DNA from: a virus
Length of the DNA: 20,117 nt
Strand: one strand, 5' to 3'
IMG/VR virus record: IMGVR_UViG_3300030104_002049
Coordinates: 1 to 20,117 of that record
Positions 1 through 6,281 of this stretch are shown one piece after another (the stretch's first letter is position 1; every line of letters begins with the position of its first letter). Position numbers and translations under genes: made by a program. The notes beneath the pieces were generated by a model, which was not told the DNA's origin, made no database searches, and worked only from the letters and a program-made list of their open reading frames with translations.

Positions 1-20
1 CCTAAATTTGTCCAAACCAT
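1..20 (-). CDS. Start of an unidentified gene, cut by the left window edge
   Basis: The ATG lies at 20-18 and six codons (MVWTNL) are visible before the window ends. A GGAG ribosome binding site stands nine bases upstream, and a CTAAATA late-promoter-like motif lies just beyond it, in the 57-base gap after the preceding gene. This is why I accept it as a gene start. Six residues are too few to assign a function. By T4 gene order after gene 15, a terminase or tail sheath/tube gene would be plausible, but this is only inference from position. Confidence 0.5.
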
Positions 21-38
21 TATATAAAACTCCAATAA

Positions 39-45
39 TATTTAG
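39..45 (-). promoter_or_regulatory. Candidate T4-type late promoter (CTAAATA)
   Basis: The minus strand reads CTAAATA in the gap between two genes, about 20 bases before the start of the leftmost partial gene. T4 late promoters are a single -10-type box, TATAAATA, recognised by the gp55 sigma factor, and related marine phages use close variants. The match is short and the region A+T rich, so support rests on its intergenic position and on similar motifs at 2612-2618 and 5031-5037. Confidence 0.45.
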
Positions 46-77
46 CTTTAACTGTATTCAAAAGTAACCTTAAAACA

Positions 78-551
78 TTAAGCATCAAAGTCAGATGAAG
101 TTGACATGCCAGACGGCAAACCTAAATTGATACCCACATCTTGTGTTGCTGTTCTTGAAAGAGTTAGATCTACCCGACCTACTTGAAGTCTGTCAGAAAT
201 TAATTGTTGCAAGGATAAGGCCAAGTTAACTTGCCTATCATTTGATCCATAATCTAATCCAATATCACTTCCTGGAATTTCACCGTCTGTTCCTGGATTA
301 ATAGTGGCAATGTATTGATTAGTTAGTTGTGTGATTATAGGTGATACAGATAAGTTAGTATTAGAAGAAGAAGGAATAGAATCCTCTGCACTCTCTCGTG
401 CGCTTTGAGCAGCAGCAGCAGCAGCAGCATCAGCAGCACGAATAGCGGCATTCCTCGCCTCATCACTTACAGCGTTTACACCACGAGTCATGCTCCTAGT
501 AATATTAGGTCTTCCCCTCTCCACTATAGTGACGTTAAAGGTAATAGACAT
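78..551 (-). CDS. Alanine-rich protein of unknown function next to the neck genes
   Basis: A 157-residue protein I do not recognise. Residues about 28-55 form an alanine-rich, probably helical stretch with a run of seven alanines, encoded by an AGC/GCT trinucleotide repeat. This is followed by a Ser/Asn-rich segment and a C-terminal half with alternating hydrophobic residues (NLALSLQQLISDRLQVGRV). No signal peptide or membrane segment is seen. Its ATG overlaps the stop of the gp15-like gene in a TAATG junction, so the two are probably translationally coupled and made together. The position suggests a late structural or assembly protein of the neck or tail, but the sequence alone does not show it. 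Its start is well fixed by the overlap. Confidence 0.8.
   Translation of the reverse strand: MSITFNVTIVERGRPNITRSMTRGVNAVSDEARNAAIRAADAAAAAAAQSARESAEDSIPSSSNTNLSVSPIITQLTNQYIATINPGTDGEIPGSDIGLDYGSNDRQVNLALSLQQLISDRLQVGRVDLTLSRTATQDVGINLGLPSGMSTSSDFDA
408..428. repeat. (AGC)7 trinucleotide microsatellite
   Basis: Seven perfect AGC units on the plus strand, followed after a one-triplet interruption by two more. They encode the poly-alanine run of the overlying minus-strand gene. Changes in unit number would keep the reading frame. Confidence 0.9.
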
Positions 552-1195
552 TATACGTTAAACTCCTTAATCTGTCCCGTATTGGTTATCGCAAACTTAG
601 GGTTCTCAACATAGGTCTCCAGGCTGACACTAATAGTCTTTTGTAATACTCGATCCTGACTGTCTTGAACGGACACAGTTCCTATATCGCTCTCACTCTC
701 TAGGAATACCTTGTTCAAATTTGATTGCTCAGTTGTTAGTTGAATATCGGGATTAAACTTGGAAAATATAGTTGCTCTTAACATGTCCAAGTCTGCCTTA
801 TACTTACACCATATATTAATCTCGTAAGAAATTGTTAAGGGTCTAGGAGATAAGCTAAGGACTCTAGTTGCTCTAAGCTTCTCACTGTCCCAATGCTTTT
901 CATGAAGAAGAACAGGGTTATACCTTCTGCGATCATCAGCATTTAAGGTTTGAGTCTCAACGATAGTAACCATCGGCAATATTAAAGTATTATCGGCTTT
1001 CAACCTACCCGCTATACGCTCAGGGTTACCGTAAACACACTTTACTTTTATTTTGTTAGAGTTGCCGTCAATGTAGTGAAGGTTGCCAAACTCAAAAAGC
1101 ATGGCTCTAAGACTTTCTTTGTATACGTTATCTATAACAGGGCGAACCTTATCGTTAGTCATCTCCAAGACTTGATTTCTTAGACTCTTACTCAT
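551..1195 (-). CDS. gp15: gp15-like tail completion / proximal sheath stabiliser protein
   Basis: A 214-residue protein resembling T4 gp15, which forms the ring that caps the tail tube and sheath and joins the tail to the neck. T4 gp15 is longer, about 270 residues. The similarity is of pattern rather than strong identity: a strand-like LILPMVTIVETQTL segment near residue 70, an Arg-rich turn with N-P (RRRYNPV) near residue 90, then SPRPLTISYEINIWCKYKADLDML and a following F-x-P (KFNPDIQL) near residue 150. These match the gp15 scheme of 'LPR.SF.L', 'RK.N', 'PY.L.F.L.I..K..DD' and 'IL.yF.P'. It lies directly after the gp13-like and gp14-like genes, as in T4, and its ATG overlaps the preceding stop (TAATG). 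The family call is an inference from pattern plus order. Confidence 0.65.
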   Translation of the reverse strand: MSKSLRNQVLEMTNDKVRPVIDNVYKESLRAMLFEFGNLHYIDGNSNKIKVKCVYGNPERIAGRLKADNTLILPMVTIVETQTLNADDRRRYNPVLLHEKHWDSEKLRATRVLSLSPRPLTISYEINIWCKYKADLDMLRATIFSKFNPDIQLTTEQSNLNKVFLESESDIGTVSVQDSQDRVLQKTISVSLETYVENPKFAITNTGQIKEFNV

Positions 1196-1740
1196 TAGTA
1201 GGGCCTCCCTCCTGTAGCATCAGACCTGTCAAAGTAATCCTCGTTGTGAATATCTTGAGTATCTCTGAGGACCTTGGCATGTACTAATAAGTGATAAACA
1301 CCATACGCTTCAAAGCTATCCTCTTGAACCTCGTAAACTTCAAACTTTATATCTTGAAACTCTGGTTCGAGGATATCGCCAATCTCAATAGGAGATCCTA
1401 ATATGCTTTCAACGTAAGACTTATTGAAGTTAAAAACTTGATCATACTGAATTTCAACGCCAAATTGAGATAGGTTCTCCTCAATAGGTCTTGGGTCGAA
1501 GTGGCCCCACACTATAACTGGCTCAGGTGCAATGGTCTTCTGACGAGACTCCATATAGATATCGTCTATGTCATTACTCTGAATATATTTGTAAACTTTG
1601 ATTTTAGACCCTGATAACTTTATATTCTCAGAATCTATCATATTAAACAGATTCTTATCGTTCTTCTTTTTGAATAACGATAAGCGAGCATCCCTTTCTT
1701 CAGGGATGTTAGTCGGGGGTGTATTTACTTTATATCTCAT
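1195..1740 (-). CDS. gp14: gp14-like neck / head-completion protein
   Basis: A 181-residue protein, shorter than T4 gp14 (about 256 residues). In T4, gp13 and gp14 form the neck that closes the filled head and gives the tail its docking site. The part that matches gp14-type proteins is the C-terminal half: FGVEIQYDQVFNFNKSYVE, then IGDIL, then FEVYEVQEDSFEAYGVYHLL and a VHAKVLRD strand. This follows the family pattern 'GD-hydrophobic, FEV..V, Y..G..Y, hydrophobic strand'. The N-terminus (Pro-, Asp- and Lys-rich) is not recognisable. It sits between gp13-like and gp15-like genes and overlaps both by TAATG junctions. An alternative is another head-closure protein of the same fold. I am moderately sure. 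Confidence 0.65.
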   Translation of the reverse strand: MRYKVNTPPTNIPEERDARLSLFKKKNDKNLFNMIDSENIKLSGSKIKVYKYIQSNDIDDIYMESRQKTIAPEPVIVWGHFDPRPIEENLSQFGVEIQYDQVFNFNKSYVESILGSPIEIGDILEPEFQDIKFEVYEVQEDSFEAYGVYHLLVHAKVLRDTQDIHNEDYFDRSDATGGRPY

Positions 1741-2603
1741 TAGAAGATATCAAACAGAGGTGGTGCCTCTATCTCATTCATAAGCTCCTCTACCAGGGCT
1801 TGTTTCTCTCTAGCAGCATCCTGGGACAAGATATCACCGTTGAGTCTAGTGCCACCACCAGGACCAGGGAGAGTTTGATATTTGCCTCTGATGCCGCCCA
1901 GTATCTCTTTAGCACATGCTAACGTGTATCGTTGAAGCCAACTCTTGTAAGCATGGTGTAGACTGTTTGGATCAAAAGCTCTGAACTCAAGGATAACATC
2001 CTCTTGAGCAGATTCAGGCTTAGGGAAAATATGTAAGAACTTATTGTTAACAAGCTGCCACGAAGACATCTGACCTAAAACATTCTTAACCTGTTTCAGG
2101 TATTGCTGCATAAGCAAATATTGGCTAACGTTATAATTATTAAACAAGCCAGTATTCGTAAAGAACATAACAGAGAAATCATACTCAAGAGAGCCAGGGT
2201 TTGCACCAAACTGGAAGAAATCTCTGCGATACCAGACATCGTTAAGGTTGTCTGCAACCTCTTGAGGAAGCTCATAAACGTTAATATCAGTCTCTGTCTT
2301 AAATACAGCATACTGAGTCATCCAATCAGGAGCATGATACTCCAACTTGGAAATAGCCTCATCGATGCAGATTTGTATCTGGAAATCATCAAGCTCTACG
2401 TCAACGATTGGGTGACCAAGTTTAGCTAAGACGTAATCTTTAATTGTTCTGTTAAACGTTTTAAATTCGTTTACAGTCTTAGCGTCTTTGTTATTTAAAT
2501 CTTTATCCTTAGGGCTTTTGTAATCCTTAAGTTGATTACCGCCATAAATCCCGTAGGAGGACCCATAGGCAGTGACAACGGGTTTTGAGATTTTTTCAGT
2601 CAT
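1740..2603 (-). CDS. gp13: gp13-like neck protein
   Basis: A 287-residue protein close in length to T4 gp13 (about 309). It acts in the neck, binding the portal vertex of a packaged head. The family signature is at residues about 55-95: DYVLAKLGHPIVDVELDD, then QIQICIDEAISKLEYHA, then D-W. This is a helix, a G-x-P-hydrophobic turn, and a helix with D-E-A, typical of gp13-type and other head-tail adaptor proteins. Two strand-like segments follow, then an 'LHIFPKP' motif near residue 190 and a helical C-terminus. It is the first gene after the head terminator. The ATG has only a distant AGGG upstream, so initiation may be weak or depend on a promoter-proximal leader. It ends in a TAATG overlap with the next neck gene. 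Confidence 0.78.
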   Translation of the reverse strand: MTEKISKPVVTAYGSSYGIYGGNQLKDYKSPKDKDLNNKDAKTVNEFKTFNRTIKDYVLAKLGHPIVDVELDDFQIQICIDEAISKLEYHAPDWMTQYAVFKTETDINVYELPQEVADNLNDVWYRRDFFQFGANPGSLEYDFSVMFFTNTGLFNNYNVSQYLLMQQYLKQVKNVLGQMSSWQLVNNKFLHIFPKPESAQEDVILEFRAFDPNSLHHAYKSWLQRYTLACAKEILGGIRGKYQTLPGPGGGTRLNGDILSQDAAREKQALVEELMNEIEAPPLFDIF

Positions 2604-2611
2604 ATCAATAT

Positions 2612-2618
2612 TATTTAC
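2612..2618 (-). promoter_or_regulatory. Candidate late promoter ahead of the neck genes (GTAAATA)
   Basis: The minus strand reads GGGTAAATAATA between the head terminator and the gp13-like start. It differs from the other two candidates in one base (G for C). Because a strong terminator lies just upstream, the neck genes need their own promoter or read-through, and this is the best match in the short gap. It lies only nine bases before the ATG, so the transcript would be nearly leaderless, a point against it. Confidence 0.35.
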
Positions 2619-2629
2619 CCTAGAGATAC

Positions 2630-2658
2630 AAAAAAGGCTCGGATTAAATCCGAGCCTT
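2630..2658 (-). terminator. Rho-independent terminator after the major capsid gene
   Basis: On the minus strand an 11-bp stem (AAGGCTCGGAT paired with ATCCGAGCCTT) with a three-base loop is followed directly by six T residues (2635-2630). It lies 27 bases after the capsid stop. The U-run is only on the minus-strand side, so it ends transcription of the head operon, not of anything on the plus strand. Confidence 0.93.
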
Positions 2659-2685
2659 CTTCAAACACTATTTAATCGTTAGAGA

Positions 2686-4356
2686 TTATTTAGTGTAGGC
2701 GCCGTCAAAGTCTACGCCGTTGTAGTGAGTGTTCCTGAAGATTTGCGGGTTCAGGAAGTCGTTACCGACACCGATCAGTCGAATCACGCGGTAGAAGCGC
2801 GACGCAGGCTGAACCGCAACCTTGCCGTAGCGAGTCAGGATACCCTTTCTCGGCTGGAAGGTCTCAGGATCCACAACCGTATCCAGAGGCTGGAGCGGGA
2901 TGTACGGGCAGTAGAAGAAGCCAGCATCCATCGGGCTCGAACCCTTGTAACCCACGATGATCTCGTCTTCCGGGAACATCGGATCAACAACCAGATCGTA
3001 CTTACCAGCAAACTTGCCAACGTATTGGATTTGCTCGCCGCCCATGTTTGTCGGGCCGTCAGCCGTCGCAAGGCCACCCTCAAGCTTCGCAGCCGACTCA
3101 AGCATCGACGCAATGATCGGAGAGGTGATCAGGACGTTACCAGGACCACGCAGGGTCGTGCGGTAGATGTCCGTGCTCGCGAAGTTGATCAGAGCCAGAA
3201 CGTTCGAGAACGCTTCACCGAGGTGACGAGGACGAAGGCTTGTAGCCGTCGCGCCAGGAGACGGTTCAATGAAGTTCTTAACATCCATGACGTAGATGTT
3301 CGAGTGACGGGTCAGGATACCTGTGCCAGGAGTCTGATCGCCAACGCTCTTCTGCTCATTCGCCAGAGCAGTCTTGAAGTCATACTCGTAAGCGCCAGCC
3401 ACAAACGTGCCGCCGTTCACTCTACCATTCGGAGCGCCTTCGCCGCCGATGCCCTTGAAGTTATCAGCACCACCCTGGTAAAGCGACTCAAGGTAGAAGC
3501 CACCCATGTTACTCAGCGTAGCAGGGCCGTAGGCAATCATGCGAATGTCTTCAATCAGTTCACGATCGATTTCGAGGTTCATTTCCTTCGACAGAAGATC
3601 CGTAAGCTCGGCTTCCATGTCCAGGTTGTGGTAAGCCTTCAGGTCTTGAGCGGCTTCCAGCGTCCAGAGGGCTCTCATCTTACGCTCACGCGCTTGCACG
3701 GTTTGCTTTTCGATGTGGAGGTTAACCTCAGGAATCTCGGTGTTCTTCAGTCTTTCAGCAGCCGAAACCGAATAACCCAGGATCGACGAAGACTCAGGGA
3801 ACGAGGCAATTTTACCACCCATCGTGGTCGAAGGCGAGCCGTTAACGTCATTGATAACGTTTGACAGGTCAAAGGAGCCCATGTCACCCTGGCCGAGGGA
3901 GCTAGCACCATCAAATGTGCTCCAATCCGAGTGGGTGCTGGCGTAGTCGCCAAGACCAGGACCAGAGAACGAACCGATCGGATCAGAGGTCAGACCCAGC
4001 GGCGTGATGCGGAACTTCGAGTACACCGTCTCTTCCGTGCCACCTTGAGCACGCGAGTTGCCCATGTAGAAGATTTGCGAAACCGGGCCGTCCATCGTTT
4101 GCGTGGCACCGATCTTGTTGAAGACCAGTTCCGGGTACATGCGACGAATCATCGGGAAGGCGAACTTCTGGAACGTACCGATCTTACCAGTGGTAGTAGC
4201 GGTATCGCTAAGTTCTTCGTCCATACGCTGCTTTTGGAATTCCTTAGCTTGGTTTTCAAAAAGACGAGCCGTTTGGTACGCGATGTGATCATCCGAGATA
4301 CCTTCAAGGAGTGGATCCCAACGCTTCAATAATGTGTCTCTATCTACTGCGGTCAT
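2686..4356 (-). CDS. gp23: Major capsid protein (T4 gp23 type)
   Basis: A 556-residue capsid subunit (T4 gp23 is 521). It forms the hexamers of the head after cleavage by the prohead protease. The N-terminal propeptide is conserved with T4: LLKRWDPLLEG at residues 9-19 parallels T4 LLNKWKPLLEG, and LFENQAKEFQ at 32-41 parallels IFENQEKDFQ. The shell core follows: MIRRMYPELVFNKIGATQTM near residue 70, SKEMNLEIDRELIEDIR near 250 and GNVLITSPIIASMLE near 405. A clean (I/L)-x-E cleavage site is not obvious; by position it should fall near residues 45-50 (RMDEEL). The start is fixed by a GAGGT site six bases upstream, inside the end of the scaffold gene. The gene is clearly richer in G+C than its neighbours and has a long antisense open frame, probably reflecting codon selection for very high expression. 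Confidence 0.97.
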   Translation of the reverse strand: MTAVDRDTLLKRWDPLLEGISDDHIAYQTARLFENQAKEFQKQRMDEELSDTATTTGKIGTFQKFAFPMIRRMYPELVFNKIGATQTMDGPVSQIFYMGNSRAQGGTEETVYSKFRITPLGLTSDPIGSFSGPGLGDYASTHSDWSTFDGASSLGQGDMGSFDLSNVINDVNGSPSTTMGGKIASFPESSSILGYSVSAAERLKNTEIPEVNLHIEKQTVQARERKMRALWTLEAAQDLKAYHNLDMEAELTDLLSKEMNLEIDRELIEDIRMIAYGPATLSNMGGFYLESLYQGGADNFKGIGGEGAPNGRVNGGTFVAGAYEYDFKTALANEQKSVGDQTPGTGILTRHSNIYVMDVKNFIEPSPGATATSLRPRHLGEAFSNVLALINFASTDIYRTTLRGPGNVLITSPIIASMLESAAKLEGGLATADGPTNMGGEQIQYVGKFAGKYDLVVDPMFPEDEIIVGYKGSSPMDAGFFYCPYIPLQPLDTVVDPETFQPRKGILTRYGKVAVQPASRFYRVIRLIGVGNDFLNPQIFRNTHYNGVDFDGAYTK

Positions 4357-4358
4357 AA

Positions 4359-5012
4359 TTAACCTCTATAACTGTTGAGTTTTTCTAACACGCCTTGATT
4401 GATCCACTCATTACCGTGGCCAGCGTGGTTTTCATTTAACTTTTCATCAGCTTCCTTCACTTCGAAGTTATCCTCACTGATGACCAGTGCCGTTTCCGAG
4501 AGTTTCCTCTCAGCGTTAGCCGACTCCTGAATGCTTTCGACTTCATGTCTAACAGCAGTCAAAGACTCTTCTAACTTTTGGTTCTTATCGTTCGAGACCT
4601 TAGCTTGACGCTTCAGGCTGACATTCTCCTTAAGGAGCTTATCAACTTGACGGAGAAGGGCTTGGTTCTTCTCTTCTTGCTGCTCACCAAGGGTAGCGAG
4701 GGCGGTCATACCGTTCATCTCATCTTGGTTCGTGGTCTCAAGAGCAAACATTGAACGGACGGTTTCGAACATTTGAGCGTTACGGTAGGTCTCGTTCTCA
4801 AGCTCAAGCTCCTTTAAGGCTTGCTCTTTCAGCTTTTCAATGTTTCCACGGATGAAAGATTGGACCTTCGTGGACAGGTCACTTACTTCTTCTTCGACTC
4901 GCTGCTCGACGTAATCGGCGCAAAGCTCGGACAGCTTCACGAGGACACTTTCATCAAGGCCCTCAGGAAGATGTTCAGCCATCGAATCTAAAATTTTACT
5001 TTGTTGCGACAT
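4359..5012 (-). CDS. gp22: Prohead core scaffold protein (T4 gp22 type)
   Basis: A 217-residue, highly charged and almost wholly helical protein (T4 gp22 is 269). In T4-like phages the scaffold fills the prohead, guides gp23 assembly and is then digested by the gp21 protease. The protein has acidic, Gln- and Glu-rich coiled-coil segments at residues about 45-75 and 105-165, the segment RNAQMFETVRSMFAL near residues 78-92 that is typical of the family, and many L-x-E sites that could be cut. It lies immediately before the capsid gene, as in T4, with only two bases between the stop and the next ATG. A GAGGTTTAAC ribosome site and a CTAAATA promoter-like motif stand upstream, so it may be expressed from its own late promoter together with the capsid gene. 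Confidence 0.88.
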   Translation of the reverse strand: MSQQSKILDSMAEHLPEGLDESVLVKLSELCADYVEQRVEEEVSDLSTKVQSFIRGNIEKLKEQALKELELENETYRNAQMFETVRSMFALETTNQDEMNGMTALATLGEQQEEKNQALLRQVDKLLKENVSLKRQAKVSNDKNQKLEESLTAVRHEVESIQESANAERKLSETALVISEDNFEVKEADEKLNENHAGHGNEWINQGVLEKLNSYRG

Positions 5013-5030
5013 GTTAAACCTCTATGTAGG

Positions 5031-5037
5031 TATTTAG
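5031..5037 (-). promoter_or_regulatory. Candidate late promoter ahead of scaffold and capsid genes (CTAAATA)
   Basis: The minus strand reads ACCCTAAATACC in the 50-base gap before the scaffold gene, about 18 bases before its ATG and ahead of an AGAGGTTT ribosome binding site. It is identical over seven bases to the motif at 39-45. A promoter here would give the scaffold and capsid genes a transcript separate from the upstream core genes and ending at the terminator at 2630-2658. Confidence 0.5.
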
Positions 5038-5062
5038 GGTAGTTAACTATTTTAAATAATAA

Positions 5063-5767
5063 TTATTTTTTCTTACCCTTCTTCTTTTTCTTCTTACCGC
5101 CGGGAGTTGTCTTCCCACTGCAAACAGCAGAAGCATACATGTTAGCATAAGCCGAAGGGTAGACATCAAACTTACGCTTCGCAGCCGCTTTGCCTCTAGC
5201 GCACAGCTTCTCCGAAATGATTTGACCAAAGAGTTCAACCGACTCTTTCTTAGAACTTTTCTTATTTTTAAAAGTGGAAACCATAGTGGGTTTACCCCCT
5301 GGGTTACCTGCTGCTCTCTTGCGTTTAACAGCAGATCTTCTTTGACCTTTACTCATGCTAGCCGCTTTTGCAGCAGGCACACACTTTGGGTATCCTTTAC
5401 GCTTCTCACCTTTAGAACGACCGCAGGGTTTGAAACCACCACCCTTTTTAGGAGCGCCGATATCAACCCAGCGTTGTTGAACCCACTTACGTAGATCCTC
5501 AGCAAGCTTATACTTGGAGTTGGTGTTTTCGTTTTTCTCGTGATATTCTTTGGGGTGGAACTTCATCTCTACTACCTTAGCATCTTTTTTAATGCTCTTA
5601 CCATCAACTAAGACCTCCACAGGAGCAGGCTTATCTGGCTTCTCATACCAGTAAGCCATCGTGTAACCACCATTCTCTAGGAGCTTAACTAGTAAGCCCC
5701 TATCGTAGTCCTTGTCTTCGGCTTTTAAAACCTTTTGGACTCCGCGTGGTAGTTTCAAATCAGTCAT
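5063..5767 (-). CDS. Basic two-domain protein between the protease and scaffold genes
   Basis: A 234-residue, very basic protein. Three parts are visible. Residues 1-80 are unrecognised. Residues about 88-168 match a small module I know from many marine phages: W-V-D-I-G-x-P-K-K-G-G-G, C115, then K-G-Y-P-K-C129 and MSKGQRRSAVKRKR, ending AGNPGGKP. Residues 188-218 match a second recurrent phage module, CARGKAAAKRKF followed by YPSAYANMYASAVC. A lysine-only tail ends the protein. Between the two modules, ELFGQIISE at residues 178-186 resembles a T4 capsid-targeting and cleavage site. The start overlaps the preceding stop as ATGA. The charge and place suggest an internal head or DNA-binding protein packaged with the genome, but this is inference; neither module has a function I can name. 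Confidence 0.85.
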   Translation of the reverse strand: MTDLKLPRGVQKVLKAEDKDYDRGLLVKLLENGGYTMAYWYEKPDKPAPVEVLVDGKSIKKDAKVVEMKFHPKEYHEKNENTNSKYKLAEDLRKWVQQRWVDIGAPKKGGGFKPCGRSKGEKRKGYPKCVPAAKAASMSKGQRRSAVKRKRAAGNPGGKPTMVSTFKNKKSSKKESVELFGQIISEKLCARGKAAAKRKFDVYPSAYANMYASAVCSGKTTPGGKKKKKKGKKK

Positions 5768-6252
5768 TTCTTAGCTGATTCCTTGGGTTTCTTATCATCA
5801 TGGCCGTTACCATTACCATTGGCATCGGATGCTTCAGCAGCACCTTCAGACACGATAGAACGTAAGTTTTGCATTAAAGCGGTTGCAACTAAAGTTAGGA
5901 GTGCAGATGCAACCGACACTTGATCGCTTGGCAATGCACCAAATCCTAGCATTGCAATGAAGCCACCAATTAATAAAACAAGAAGAGCAGGCGTTGTGAG
6001 AGCGATGTTAGTACGAGCTTTCTCACTAGCACTTTGAGACAGTTTCAGCTTAGTTAATTCAAGTTGAATTCTATCCCTTTGAAGAGCACGTTCAGCAGCT
6101 TTTTCTTCTCTTTCACGAGCTACGACAGCTTTATACTTATCACGGGCGGCTCTCGCCTCCTCCCGCTTCATCTTCAATGCTGCCTTTTCGTCTTTCACAA
6201 TAAATGTCTGCTTTCCGGTGTTGTAATCGTCATAGTCTTCATGTTTTGACAT
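5764..6252 (-). CDS. Small membrane protein with N-terminal coiled coil
   Basis: A 162-residue protein I do not recognise by family. Residues 18-78 are a charged coiled coil rich in Lys, Arg, Glu and Ala. Residues about 83-106 and 111-129 are two hydrophobic segments joined by a short GALPSD turn, so both ends should lie on the same side of the membrane. The C-terminus is hydrophilic (Asn-Gly repeats, then Lys). An AAGGA site precedes the ATG. It is coupled to the next gene by an ATGA overlap and stands between the prohead protease and the scaffold. T4 proheads assemble on the inner membrane, so a membrane anchor for prohead initiation is a fair hypothesis. A holin is possible from its size and two membrane segments, but the long coiled coil and the location argue against it. 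Confidence 0.85.
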   Translation of the reverse strand: MSKHEDYDDYNTGKQTFIVKDEKAALKMKREEARAARDKYKAVVAREREEKAAERALQRDRIQLELTKLKLSQSASEKARTNIALTTPALLVLLIGGFIAMLGFGALPSDQVSVASALLTLVATALMQNLRSIVSEGAAEASDANGNGNGHDDKKPKESAKK

Positions 6253-6281
6253 GGTTCATTCCTTGGGTTTAATTGTTTGCT

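Noticed and set aside
2687-2693. CTAAATA on the minus strand at the capsid stop codon
   Set aside because: It is made of the last codons of the gene (ACT AAA TAA), and a transcript starting there would run at once into the terminator at 2630-2658.
2725-3864. A 379-codon open frame on the plus strand, antisense to the capsid gene
   Set aside because: It is Arg/Val-rich with no recognisable motif, has no ribosome site of note and mirrors the strongly biased codons of the capsid gene. It is a by-product of composition.
5764-6252. Holin call for the two-pass membrane protein
   Set aside because: The 60-residue coiled coil before the membrane segments and the position between the protease and scaffold do not fit a lysis cassette; no endolysin gene is nearby.
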